Assembly: GCA_963931925.1 (NCBI GenBank)
Contig: OZ007579.1
Location: 38,725,457-38,789,456 of the forward strand
Length of the DNA stretch: 64,000 nucleotides
Reading direction: 5' to 3'
Source of the DNA: Onchidella celtica
Lineage: Eukaryota; Mollusca; Gastropoda; Systellommatophora; Onchidiidae
The notes beneath the pieces were generated by a model. It made no database searches. It was not told the origin of the DNA and saw only the letters and a list, made by a program, of their open reading frames with translations. Numbering within the stretch: the stretch's first letter is position 1; every line of letters begins with the position of its first letter. Below are positions 34,326-44,949 of this stretch, piece by piece. The position numbers and the translations under genes are program-made.

Positions 34326-36396
34326 GTGAGTGAGTGAGTGAGTGAGTGAGTGAATGGGTGAGTGACTAAGTGTCTGAGTGAGTGAGTGATGAGTGAGTGA
34401 ATGAGTGAGTGAGTAGGTAAGTGAGTGAATGAATGAGCGAGTGAGTGAATGAGTGAGTGAGCGAGTGAGCGAGTGAGTGAGTGAGTGAGTGAGTGAGTGA
34501 AGTGAGTGAGTGAGTGAGTGACTGAGTGAGTGAGTTTTGAGTTTTGAGTTTGAGTCTGGGTTTTATAGCCCGACGGCACGATGACGGCCACTTTGTGCCT
34601 CCCACGGTCTATCTAGGTACTTTAGTTATGTTGCGTATTCAGCGAGTGAGTGAATAAGTGACTGGGTGAATGGGACGGCTGTAATAATTGGCCTAAATGA
34701 AACGTGACTTTAATAAGAAAAAAATTTTAAAGTATTTTTTTAAAACCCTACATTTGTAATGAAAAAAAAAGCAAGAAATCTATACAATAACTTATTCATG
34801 GAATTAAAATTAGAAAACGCTTCGCTTCAATAAGACTTTCATGAGAAAAGTTAATTGAATAACTTTAAAAAATATATTTATCAAAATCATGTGCGTCTTT
34901 TTTAGAATGAGCGGGATCAACATTGAATTTTCTCGAAAACTGTGTGTTGGATTTGTTTGAAATTTTTGCATGGGCTCATATTTTAGAGTTATTTAAAAGC
35001 CCTTTCCACTGCACAAAACTGCGCCAAACATCAACATGTGTTCATCATATATTATGTACTTTTGTGCGTTGAATATTGTCCCATGAGCAGACAGGTATAG
35101 TTTTCCCAGATGAACACCCATTTCAATTCATCACTGTACTCAGTTTTGTACTGTAGAAATGCCCTATAACAACTCTGACAGCTCCATGATTTATTAACAA
35201 AGCTCAAAGAAGGAAACTCAAACTCAGTCTTCGGCCCAACAAATAAAAAGCCAGCTCCATGATGTTTAATGTGAAATATATTCCCATACAAAATTTCAAA
35301 GAAATCCAACACTTTTGGAGAAAATGGATGTTGACTGCACTCATCTCAAAACGATGCACTCTAGCTGAGATCGATAGATTCCCAGATACCAGATACAATG
35401 TTAAATTAGAGCTATGTAGCTTTCCTCACATACCTTTTTTTCTCTTAAATTTTATTTGTTTTAGGCTCTCAAATTTTTTTTTTTTTTTTTTCTGTTTACT
35501 CTGTAGACAGTCTGGATGACCAAAGCTTGTTAGTCCTTTCGAGGATTACGCATTTTTCACATGGAATTTAATTCTGATAATGTTTTGTCGAAAGAGTTTC
35601 GACAATCTTCGTCGATTTTACAAATTAATTTCGTTCTTGATGGCGGTTTTTTTTTTTTTTTTATGAAAGAAGGTTTATGAAGCTCTACTTTTTTTCAGAA
35701 ATGGTTTCTATGCCTCTACTAGATATATTCGATATAATATGGAATTTAAAATAACATACTGAATGTTTGTGTATGTGTGTCTGTTGCTTCGTCAGATTGC
35801 GCAGTTGTTGAAGGAAAAAGAAGAAAGAGATTCGGAGATTTTGTCGTTGAAATGTGCCTTGAGGGAAGAGAGAAGCAAAGTGGAGGAAGTGAAGGATAGA
35901 GAGATCGCCGAACTGAGGGAAAAGTTGAGAGTTAGTGAGATGGAGAGATTTGATGACAAGGAAGAAATCTGTAAAGCGCAGGATGAGCTGACCAGAATGG
36001 ACGAGAGATACACAGCTCTGAAGGTAAGAGAGTGGTTTAGCCGGCTAGTAACAATGTTGTATAGTATCTATCTATTTTATATTTCAGTAACTAGCAACCT
36101 TTGGCATGACTAACTGACCAAACTATACACTCTTCAGGCCTGAAATTTGGCAGGGAGGTGACAATTGAGATAAGGAAGATGATGGCTGTAATTAAAAGTT
36201 GTTTACTTCAAGCATGTATTTTTTAAAAATAACCAATGTGTATTGCTATATAACATCTGTATTTTTCCATGTTTGTTTCGTAATATTATATAGTACCGTG
36301 CATGTCATAAAAGTAATCACGCGTTCAGTTTGGTGCATAGTGTTCTGTGCTCATGAGTTCTGAAGCAAGACTGTAGTTTATTACTTTTATCATTAT

Positions 36397-36472
<76 letters not shown>

Positions 36473-39400
36473 AGCACATGATTGTTTATTCCGGGCAATG
36501 CCCGGTAGGTCATCTAGTATATTATATTACAGTAAACTGTTGTTAGATATCTGGTGATGAGAGTCTACTATTATTATCACACTGTGATTCACTCGGTTTG
36601 TCTGAGATTGTCGATGTTGTTACCCCAAAGAACAACAAACAATCTATTAGAAGAGCGAAAAGCAGTGGTACACCTACAATTTTTGAGACGCTGAGGCTTT
36701 AACTGTTGTGGGGTCCCTTCGCAGCCCAGCAACATCCAACAATATTCATTTGAACATTTTTCTTCAGGGCCCCTCCGGGATTAGGGCCGCTGGACCTTAA
36801 GCTTCATTGGGTTCACAGTAGATCAGTCACTAGCGAAGGATTAATGCCATTTTCAAAGAAATTATACAACAGTTCAGTCTTTGAATATGAACATCCAGCC
36901 CTAACTGGGATAATAATGCTGTTGTTATGTAGAAATTGTATCTAGTATAGACGGTCCCAAAAGTGATCCTGCCGGCTGTAATCGACTGGTCAAAGTCAAC
37001 CTGAAATGAATTCACAGGAGAGAGAGCATGCTGTATGTGACCGAGGCAATCAGTGAAGATCTGAAAAAAAGAAAAAGACAAAACTTATCAAAACTTTCGG
37101 TTCAGATTAAAAAAGAAAAAATGATGGGTTAATTCCTCTGTAAAATGAGACAATCCGAAGTTTATCCTTCCTAGATGATTTTTGATTTTTTTTTTATATT
37201 GGATAAGCAGAAACAGGCCAAGTTAAGCTTTCTTCAGTCTCTCGATTCGCATCATATTTTTTTACACACCGTGATCACTGAATGCTGCACCGTAAAGTGG
37301 CCGCTAAACTAATCTGTGATCCCAGGTCACATAAAACACGGCCAAGGAAAGCTAGGGATGTTAGACCATACAAAGCAGTGTGGAAAAAGGAGGGTTCAGC
37401 CTCGAAAATTGTTCTGCATGGGTACAACACGAATAAATGTACCCACAATCCCAACTGAAAATTATGGCTGTTGCTCGGGGACCGTAGTCTAGTTAAACGC
37501 CTCATAGACCCATTGCGAATGACCTCACAGAGTGTTTTTGTTTTGTTCTCCCGACACCCGAGATGGCGGGTGGATCAGCGGATGAGTGTAACTTCGAGAT
37601 ATGTCTCAGCGGTTAAATTCCAGCTGGTTGCATTGCAGTTGACTGGTATGACAGGGGTGGAAAGGATGAATCCAAACTGGTCAAATTCTCTACCATCGGT
37701 ATAAACAAGGGAAAAGAAGTGAACGAATTGACCGAACATCTCCCATGTGCATGTACACACGTGTCATTGTTTACTGTAGTGAACTAGTTTTGGCTCGCCG
37801 CCAATTGGTTCACGACGCCTGAAGTGCTTGCAGTGCAAATCAGCTAACGAATCAAAATCAGTGCCACAATCGCCATGGTGATGTGTCGGTCCTTACCTCA
37901 AAGATGGCGGATATGCGCAATGGGCCTATAGAGAAAATACTGAGTTCTGTTCACTGTTCAGCTCTAGCTTACTATGTAAAGTACTGTAGTCCCTTAGTAA
38001 CAGTCAAAAGGGATGTGTCGTCGGGTATTTTTCATATTGCTGTATGAGAATTTTTGTCTTTTCGAGAGAAAATGAAGATTGAAAGTGGATCGACAAAGGC
38101 ACCAACTCGCTTACAACACTACATCACAAACACATTATCTTGAAAAGTTTTTAACCGATTTGAATGATACTCATGCATAACGAAATTAGGAGTGAAGGAA
38201 CCACTTTAATGACAAAATCTCCAAATCGGCAATATGTGGCATACGACCATATGGCAAATACCCCTCGATATATTTCTCATATTTCATGGAAAACAGCATT
38301 TCCGGTAGATTCATGTTTTTAGTCATGTCTTTATGTTTCCACATCTAGCGTCAGATGTCTGAGAAGGAAGAAAAGTTCGAGGAGTATTTACTGGACATGT
38401 ACAAGAAAGGCCAGCAAGCCGCCGCTTTTGAGCGTGAGGAAGAGGTAAGTAAATTTTGTATTTATCCCTTATCTAAAGAACACGGAGACAACAGGATAAT
38501 GAAACAAGCACTCACCTGGGAAGTCACTAGCAATTGGAAATGGGGCCGACCGAAAGAAACGTTGAAAAGAGCATTATTGAGAAAGGCAAGATCTATTGAA
38601 CTGGAATCCGTGGAAGTGATACATTATGGCAGCACAGGATAAAGACGACTGGCCGAGGATGCTTGGGGCCCTTCTTGACTGCCTGGCGGCACCGGAAAGA
38701 TTCAAGATTAATGAAGGCTCTAGAACAAAGAACATGTCCAGCTGTGTAGACTGTGACAAACAGCCATTGGCAGGTTGCATATCACTGTTTTCTTAAAATT
38801 TATGTAGACCTCTGACCTGCACTTTCCTTAAATTGTAAGGAAAAGGCATTTTAAGACATTTTATAAAGCCAAAAATTCAAAACAACGTACAATATAAACA
38901 GGTATGAAAGGCATGCAATAATGAATACAGAATTCTTAGTTTGAAATTTTCTCTATGTTATCAAAGAGTTATTCCCACTTCATAAACATAAAACCAAATC
39001 ATGGCATTTTACACAATTGCAACAACAATGTATTTTCCACCGTTACAAATTGTGTATAGCAGAAAAACACACAAAAATAGAACTATTTGAACTTCTGGTG
39101 GTTAATACCAATTTTCCACGAATTCGCTCTAGCGTAGACCTTTCGAATTTTTCATATTTTTCATGGAAAATCTTGTTCAGGCTCCTGAGCAAAGTTACAG
39201 TAGGAAAAGTATATACACTTTAAGGGTTTTACACTCGCTTTTCACTGAGACTTAGACAAAGATGAGCCGATCTAATGAGAGTTATTAAGATACTCTGTTA
39301 TTAATAGAGCCATCTTCACTTATTGGCATTCAGTTGCCAAATTAATCTCCTGTAACTTTACGAATGTATCTAATAATTAGAATGTCAAAATTCTAAAAAC

Positions 39401-40016
39401 TTTTATACTGTAAAAAATTATATGAAAATAATTTTTTCATTATGAATAGGTATTACAGTGTGTCAGGTAATATATTGTGTTGGATATTACACTGTGTTCT
39501 TCTGAATAAATATGGCCCACTTCTATTCTTGCGAATGTGTAGTTGAATCAAACTGATGCTTCCCTTATGATAACATGCTAACTATACGGCCCACAAGCAT
39601 TTGTCAGTTATATATACCTTATCCAATTAATTACTGACACATGCTGTTCATGTATTACTGTATTCCCCCAGTTGGAGATGTTGGCCTCTAGCAAAAAGTC
39701 ACGTGTCAGCGTCAAGGAACTGACCCGGAAATTATCCCGGACGGAATCGGAACTGGCTAAATGGCAAGGGCTAAAACTGGACGAATCCTACACCAAATCG
39801 GAACCGCCCGAGACACAGGCTGACGTCACTCTCAGCTTCGTGAAAGACGCTTTCTTCCATTTCCTGAGTGACACTTGTGACAATGAAGACCACCTACGGG
39901 CAATGTTGAAAATTTTCAAATATTCCGAATCCCAGAAGGCCAAAATTTGGAAAGGACTGGAGGAATTTAAAAATCTGGACAAGAAAAAACTGATTAAGAA
40001 AAAAGAAGGCACTTGA
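32820..40016 (+). CDS. GRIP-domain coiled-coil (golgin-like) protein, four exons
   Basis: Splicing 32820-34325, 35796-36023, 38349-38444 and 39672-40016 gives 724 residues with all junctions in phase 0. Residues 1-480 are polar and low in hydrophobics, probably disordered. From about 482 (LTPLQRKEREVKELRRE) through the next two exons the protein is a coiled coil (IAQLLKEKEERDSEILSL, REIAELREKLRVSEMERF). The C-terminus LSFVKDAFFHFLSD, then HLRAMLKIFKYSESQKAKI, fits the GRIP domain, which docks golgins on the trans-Golgi through Arl1. The family's usual aromatic position is Phe rather than Tyr here. The layout recalls the invertebrate quick-to-court family, but that name is a guess. A 5' untranslated exon is likely, since TCTGCTCAG lies two bases before the ATG. 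Confidence 0.8.
34322..34540. repeat. GTGA tetranucleotide repeat at the exon 1 splice donor
   Basis: More than 40 imperfect GAGT/GTGA units start in the last codons of exon 1 and run into the intron, so GTGAGT donor-like hexamers occur every four bases. A short further patch lies near 34645. Confidence 0.95.
34545..35790. other. GRIP gene intron 1
   Basis: AT-rich intron with T runs near 35470 and 35650. No exon or named repeat. Confidence 0.6.
35796..36023 (+). CDS. GRIP gene coding exon 2
   Basis: 76 residues of coiled coil (IAQLLKEKEERD to MDERYTALK). The acceptor is TTCGTCAG and the donor is AAG|GTAAGA. Confidence 0.85.
36396..36472. repeat. GA microsatellite with G run
   Basis: About 60 bp of GA dinucleotides followed by about ten G residues, in GRIP intron 2. 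Confidence 0.95.
36663..36832. mobile_element. hAT-like MITE, sister of 7788-7968
   Basis: The left end is CAGTGGTACACCTAC and the right end GATCAGTCACTA. The interior shares GGGCCCCTCCGGGATTAGGG and CCTTAAGCTTC with the copy in DNAL1. The flanks GCGAAAAG and GCGAAGGA are a decayed 8-bp target duplication. Older than its sister by divergence. Confidence 0.7.
36833..37466. other. GRIP gene intron 2, unrecognised part
   Basis: No firm feature. A minus-strand open frame around 36830-37081 follows a CTTTTTTTCAG acceptor-like site but has no recognised domain or donor. Confidence 0.4.
37467..38006. mobile_element. MITE family B copy enlarged by a THAP-bearing insertion
   Basis: The outer inverted ends are CTGTTGCTCGGGGACCGTAGT-like at the left and, complemented, CTGTTACTAAGGGACTACAG at the right. 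Family B interior (TATAGAGAAAATACTGAG) lies to the right of a second element at about 37510-37928. Confidence 0.6.
37502..37935 (+). mobile_element. Short inverted-repeat element carrying a THAP fragment, copy 1
   Basis: The ends are CCCATTGCGAATGA and, complemented, CCCATTGCGCATATCC. The flanking 8-mers CTCATAGA and CCTATAGA match at six of eight positions, which would suit a P- or hAT-type 8-bp duplication. The interior on the plus strand reads IPAGCIAVDW, then SKLVKFSTIGINKGKEV, a decayed N-terminal half of a THAP domain. It is about 80% similar by eye to 56017-56433. Confidence 0.6.
38024..38290 (+). repeat. Dispersed repeat family C, copy 1
   Basis: Shares with 41718-41980 and 62606-62850 the blocks GAAAATGAAGATTGAAA, TTTTTAACCGATT, AGGAGTGA(A)GGAACCACTTT and GCAAATACCCCTCGATAT. 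Class unknown. Confidence 0.7.
38349..38444 (+). CDS. GRIP gene coding exon 3
   Basis: 32 residues (RQMSEKEEKFEEYLLD to AAFEREEE). The acceptor is CACATCTAG and the donor is GAG|GTAAGT. The acceptor could also be six bases downstream. Confidence 0.8.
38465..38730 (+). mobile_element. LINE 3' fragment in GRIP intron 3
   Basis: The plus strand reads DNRIMKQALTWEV, WGRPKETLKRALLRKAR, then in another frame AQDKDDWPRMLGALLDCL. This is the typical tail of LINE endonuclease-reverse transcriptase proteins (RxxxQALxW, RGRPKxTW, DRxxWR). It is truncated and frameshifted, and differs from the LINE at 0.6-3.9 kb. Confidence 0.7.
38760..39660. other. GRIP gene intron 3, unrecognised part
   Basis: AT-rich sequence without exons or named repeats. 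Confidence 0.55.
39672..40016 (+). CDS. GRIP gene coding exon 4 with stop
   Basis: 114 residues, beginning LEMLASSKKSRVSVKEL, then the GRIP-like segment and a lysine-rich tail ending KKKEGT and TGA. The acceptor is TTCCCCCAG. Confidence 0.85.
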   Translation: MEMLASSKKSRVSVKELTRKLSRTESELAKWQGLKLDESYTKSEPPETQADVTLSFVKDAFFHFLSDTCDNEDHLRAMLKIFKYSESQKAKIWKGLEEFKNLDKKKLIKKKEGT

Positions 40017-41096
40017 AGATGATCGGTTGGTTGAAGGAATGCAAGTTTGTATCGATACCGTACCAAAGGTACGATATACAATAAGATAAGACGCCCCCTT
40101 CTTTGCACTTTTAAAAAAGTTGTGCACACAATAATAGAGGGGAGACGGGGGGGGGGGGGTCCAGGTCCATGCATGGTGCATGCATGAAAAGAATGCTTGA
40201 TAACATGATAAATTAATGATGTAGATTTGTTGTATTGCTACTGCCACTAAAAAAAACCAACAAACCAATTTTCCTACAGCGGTTGCTTTGTACAATTACA
40301 AAATAGGTGACTTCAATCAGAGATTACAGCGATAGCTGAACCGTGAACAACATTCAATATTTTGCCTATTATTGGCGTTCTAAAACACGGCATTGTTCAT
40401 GACTTGCACGCATTCGCCGCCAGGTGGCGGTGCCAAATCCGTGCTTCCCAAACGTGCCATCTGTCTCATCTTATTGTGTCCAGTGTCTTTGACCGTTACC
40501 CACGAGACCAGAATGGTAAGATAGTTCGCTTTCGAATTGATGTGTGAGGTTGCCGAGTGTGCAGCTGGGATCGTTTTGAGTTTTTCTTGCTTTTTTTTCT
40601 TTTTATTTTTTAGAGTCCAAATTGGATTCTTCCTCCCTCCCTCCCTCCCTCCCTCCCTCCTTTCCACTTTTTTTTTTTATTTTGCCATATTTTAAATTTG
40701 TACCAAGCCTGGTTGCCACCCCACACATTTTATGTGTGTATATCAGTGTGTTGGTGTGTGTGTGTGTGTGAGCTCGAGCGTGTGTGTGCGTGTTTTTTTT
40801 TTCTCGTTCTAAAAGAAGAAAATGCTTGAGGTAAAAATGGTGACAGTGGGGCGGGGGATTTGGGGGGGGGGGGGGGGGGGGAGACTGGCAATGTAACAAA
40901 CATAATAGCGTAAATCTCCAATACTTTTCGTGAGAAATTCACAGGCCTTGTTGTTTTGTGGTAAATGTGTGCAGGAAGATGTCTGCGTCTAGTGGCCCGT
41001 ACTAAACGTCATTGATTTTCTGCGTGTCCACTCAACTCAGTTTGTGTGTGTGTCTGTGTGTGTGTGTGTATGAATGTGGGTGAGTGTGTGTTTGTT

Positions 41097-41132
<36 letters not shown>

Positions 41133-41345
41133 TGCTGTTACCCTAGCTTTCTGTTGCTTCCTTTATTAGAAAGAGAACGAGAAAGAAAGAGAGAGACAGA
41201 CAGACAGACAGAGGCAGAGGCAGAGAGAGAGAGAGAGAGAGAAGGGGGGGGGGAGAGAGAAATAGAACGAGAAAGAAAGAGAGACAGACAAACAAACAGA
41301 CAGAGAGAGAGAGAGAGAGAGAGAGGGGGAGGGGGAGAGAAGATC
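40017..41345. repeat. Dense cluster of simple repeats behind the GRIP gene
   Basis: Contains a G run near 40149, CCCT units at about 40632-40660, GT repeats at 40735-40795, a G run near 40864, GT repeats at 41041-41130, and AGAG/GACA repeats at 41168-41340. Open frames across them are artefacts. Confidence 0.85.
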
Positions 41346-42456
41346 GCATAATTATCATGATTGACGTAATCTCAACAGGGGAAGCTACTAGAATAATACA
41401 AGTAAGTGAATATCAACGTTTGTATTGGTGACTTCCCCTGATCTTTCACCCTTAGTCCATGTCATTGTAGAGTCCATGGCTCTGATCTGCTGCATGTGAT
41501 ATTGGTGGCCTTCATTTTACATTCCGTAGCTGTACTTTCTCTCATCCCAATGCTTTTCCCGCTGTTGTCTACATGTTGTCAATAAAGACTGGACATATTG
41601 GACAGATAAACATTCCATGTAATAAATTTTATTATCGATAGACCTGAGACATTTTGTTTGGATTTGTCATTTCCATTGCATGTGATTGTCCGCTAAGACA
41701 AAATCTTGAAGCAAAATATCGTCGGGCAATTGCAATTTTGTTGTGTGTGCATATTTGTCTTTGGAGAAAATGAGGATTGAAATTTTGACGGCAAAGGGCT
41801 AAAACGCATAAAACATTATGTCACAAACACATACGTGAGAAAGTTTTTAACCGATTGGATTGGCACTTATACATGATTATTAGGAATGAGAGAATCGCTT
41901 TTATGACATTTCAAAAGTTGCAAAATGTCGCATACAACAAAATGCAAATACCCCTCGATATGTTGAAGATTAGAGTGTGTACAATGTACAATTTACCGTA
42001 ATCCCATGATTTCTGTGTGATATTTGGCGTCCTAAACTTGCAAGCACACACTAAATCATACACTTTTGATCCTAAAAAACTGGTGTAAAAGGTTATTCAT
42101 TGAGCAGTGTAATAAATAGACACAAAGTTGATGAGACATGAGTACAAATTACAAAATTTTAATGTGCAACTCAATACTTCATTAAATTTACAGTTTAATT
42201 GAGGACTGTATTAATCGAGTAGTTTTAACTGAACACATAGGTTGTTTTTGACCTTGAGAAAGAATCCATTTATAGGTAAAAAACAACACAAAACAATGAA
42301 AGTTGTTAGAACTTTACTATACATGTACTTTTCGGTCACAGTCATGTCAGAGTTGGGCTTGACCTCAACAAGAACAATGGTCAATGCAATGTTGGCCTTG
42401 GTCTGCTTTTGGCCGTTATGTTCACACTTTGACAAAAATATACTTAGAAGTTTCAC
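41346..42456. other. Intergenic, with one dispersed repeat
   Basis: Holds copy 2 of repeat family C (41718-41980) and otherwise nothing recognised. The part nearest 42457 should be the 3' UTR of the GPCR gene. Confidence 0.5.
41718..41980 (+). repeat. Dispersed repeat family C, copy 2
   Basis: Same family as 38024-38290, with TTTTTAACCGATTGGATTGG and GCAAATACCCCTCGATATG. Confidence 0.7.
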
Positions 42457-44949
42457 CTAAGATTTCCCACCCAATAGCAATTTGACAGCACCTCTGATGG
42501 ATCTGTTACAGCAATACAGGATCGGGTTCAAAGCCGAATTGACGTAGCCAAGCCAGACAACAGTAATAGAAATCCACAAGGGAAAGGAATAATCCTTGAA
42601 TGTTGACACCAGTGTGTAGATACTGAAGGGCATCCAGCAGATGGTGAAGCCAATCACAACCATACCAATTGTCCGTACAGCTTTCAGACTGCTGTTCTTT
42701 CGTTTTCCCTGTCTCTCCCTTAAATTTGATTTTTTCTCCAGCGTGGTTGCTTTTCCATTGCTGTGGATCTTTGGTTTGCCACTGTCAGATGTGTCTTTGA
42801 TGTTGGCGACGAGGGTGACTTTCAGAAGATTTGATGCTGGTGTGGTTGTCGCAGTCCAACACATTTCTGTTTGGTCCACTGATGGTGAAGTAGAGGTTAC
42901 CTGCAGGCCAGAAGATTCCGTCTCTCTCCAGGAAGATTCTGATGCGGGTATATTTGTGCATGGTTTTATCTGACTGGTTTGGTCGTTCTGCAGTGACATT
43001 CCTGGCCTTCCTGACCTTAACACTGTCTTTGCTGATGCTGGAGCAGGTAACGATGGCTTGGATGAAGTGGTTGGACTGGTGTCCTCCTCCAGTTTTGTCT
43101 CACAATCTACTTGGGTTCTGGTCTCAGCTGGTTCGAATTGTTTATACTCTGCGGCTGCCGTTGACGTAGGCAAACCATTCGGTGACCAGACATCAGGGAA
43201 AGTTGTGTGTGGAGAACTGCGATCTTCAGCTGCGACTGGAATAGTTGGTATCGACGTACGTAGTTGTTCAGTTCGGCCAGTTGAGTCAAAAAACGAGGGT
43301 AATCGTTCAGGCTCTAATCCCAATGACCCTGTAGCTGATATTGCAGTAGTCGATGCGGGTGTTCGGATTTGCTCAACTCGGGTTGTTGAGTAGAGTGACA
43401 ATGGCCCTCTCTTAGACGCTAGGGCCTCTTCTTCTGTTGCTGGTAAACATTCAGTAATAATTGCTGGTGTATTTCTGGATTGTTTAGTCTGTTTTTCTGT
43501 CTTTGCTGCCGTCTCTAATTTTGGAGTTGATGATGTTTTTGAAATCCGCGAGCTGGGCATGCCAAAAGACTCAGAAGTTGTTTGGCCAGATAAGGATTCA
43601 TGCACTGACCGCAGCTGTGTCAGGTCAAGCGGAATGAGTGATGTGTCACTGAGCGAAGATGGCATAAGGGTGACTGCCGAACAGGTTACAGGCATTGTTG
43701 AAGCGGTGGTTGTTGAGCACGTTTGTTCTACGTGATTTGTTGAATACGGTTGAGACATGTTTGTATCTGAATAATAGTCATCTGACGATTCTATTGGGAC
43801 AGATATATTGTTCTCGACAGTTTTCTCAGAAACAAGAGAGGAATCTGCAAGACGCATCTGAGCTAAGCCTTTAAGACTTGCATTTTCGTATCCAGAAAAA
43901 ATGAACAATGGCTGGTTAGGAGTGGGGTCGGAAACTTTGCTCAAGCTCAGACTGAGTCCTGACTGTTCACCAGTCGCAATGGGAGTCCGACCTGAACTTG
44001 AACTTTCTTCATCCTGTGGAATTTTGTCTATATTGTCCGAGTTGTTGCTTTTTTCATACATCTTGTCGATGTGCAGGCGGTCCTCAGTTTTATTTAACGT
44101 CTTTGCCGTGTCAGTGAAAACTTCTTGGCGTACAGGTGACAGGCCGCCAACTGCTTGTTTATACCTTTGAGTGAGCTGTTGATTCCTTTCATGGGCTCTG
44201 TACACTTGCCGCAGGATGAAAAAATGTAGTATAAAGATGAGGGCGAAGGGAATATAGAGAGTTGCGGTGGTGCTAATTAGTTGAAACTCATGATTGGCGA
44301 TGAAAGCGCACGTTTGCCTTCGTTTAAAGCACTGATCGATTGACTCGACACCACTTTTCTCCCAGTCATTCAAGAGGGTGAGCGAAATGAAAAACCAGGG
44401 CGCCAACCAGGAGACCATGATCATGAAATAGCTGGTTTTCACCGTGAGTATTAGATAGTACAATGGTCTACATATGGCTAAATATCTATCTATTGCCAGA
44501 GATACCACATGGAAAATGGACACAGTACTCATTATGATGTCTGCTCCATGTTTTGCAGTACACAAGCCCCGAGAAAGATACCAATGACCATTCTGCAGGA
44601 GCTCGTAAATGCCCAATGGCATGATGAATATGCCCAGGACAAGATCAGAGACAGCCATGGACGTCATCAGAACACGCGTGTTGACGCTGTTACAGTCGCC
44701 TGTGCCCGGTTTTCTGATCTTCTTGTCATGACGGCCAACGCGTATCAGAGCGATGATGATGATGGCATTGGCGACGATAGTAAAAGTACTGATGATGATG
44801 AAAAGAGCGGATATGAAAATTCGTCTGAAGTCGTCAGAAAACAGGTACGAATGTTCACTTTCTTCTTCTGGCAATCCTCCACATCTTGTGTCATTTATCA
44901 CGGCTGTTGTTGTTTCAGCGAGTTGAAGATGTTGAGTATAGGTAGACAT
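42457..44949 (-). CDS. Class A GPCR of biogenic-amine type, intronless, very long third loop
   Basis: This 830-residue seven-helix receptor is encoded in one exon. Helix marks are Asn61 (helix 1), Asp102 in SDLVLG, Asp137 in KHGADIIMS (the amine-binding position in helix 3), the DRYLAICRP motif at 154, Ser226 and Thr230 in helix 5, CWMPF at 771, Trp799 and Tyr802 in helix 7, and NPILY at 808. Asp3.32 with Trp7.40 and Tyr7.43 is the signature of receptors for serotonin, octopamine, dopamine and relatives. The second aromatic of helix 6 is Ser776 instead of Phe, which is unusual. Between helices 5 and 6 lie about 500 residues rich in Ser, Thr and Pro. Cys130 and an extracellular Cys near 207-214 can form the conserved disulphide. 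There is no signal peptide and one N-glycosylation site (NDT). The ligand cannot be named. Confidence 0.9.
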   Translation of the reverse strand: MSTYTQHLQLAETTTAVINDTRCGGLPEEESEHSYLFSDDFRRIFISALFIIISTFTIVANAIIIIALIRVGRHDKKIRKPGTGDCNSVNTRVLMTSMAVSDLVLGIFIMPLGIYELLQNGHWYLSRGLCTAKHGADIIMSTVSIFHVVSLAIDRYLAICRPLYYLILTVKTSYFMIMVSWLAPWFFISLTLLNDWEKSGVESIDQCFKRRQTCAFIANHEFQLISTTATLYIPFALIFILHFFILRQVYRAHERNQQLTQRYKQAVGGLSPVRQEVFTDTAKTLNKTEDRLHIDKMYEKSNNSDNIDKIPQDEESSSSGRTPIATGEQSGLSLSLSKVSDPTPNQPLFIFSGYENASLKGLAQMRLADSSLVSEKTVENNISVPIESSDDYYSDTNMSQPYSTNHVEQTCSTTTASTMPVTCSAVTLMPSSLSDTSLIPLDLTQLRSVHESLSGQTTSESFGMPSSRISKTSSTPKLETAAKTEKQTKQSRNTPAIITECLPATEEEALASKRGPLSLYSTTRVEQIRTPASTTAISATGSLGLEPERLPSFFDSTGRTEQLRTSIPTIPVAAEDRSSPHTTFPDVWSPNGLPTSTAAAEYKQFEPAETRTQVDCETKLEEDTSPTTSSKPSLPAPASAKTVLRSGRPGMSLQNDQTSQIKPCTNIPASESSWRETESSGLQVTSTSPSVDQTEMCWTATTTPASNLLKVTLVANIKDTSDSGKPKIHSNGKATTLEKKSNLRERQGKRKNSSLKAVRTIGMVVIGFTICWMPFSIYTLVSTFKDYSFPLWISITVVWLGYVNSALNPILYCCNRSIRGAVKLLLGGKS

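Noticed and set aside
34235-34605. Ser/Leu/Thr/His-repeat protein on the minus strand (HSLTHSLTHS)
   Set aside because: It is a translation of the GTGA tandem repeat.
36830-37081. Minus-strand open frame with an acceptor-like CTTTTTTTCAG in front (QVDFDQSITAGRITFG)
   Set aside because: No domain recognised, no clear donor, and it lies antisense in an intron of the GRIP gene. It could be a real exon of an unknown gene, but support is too weak.
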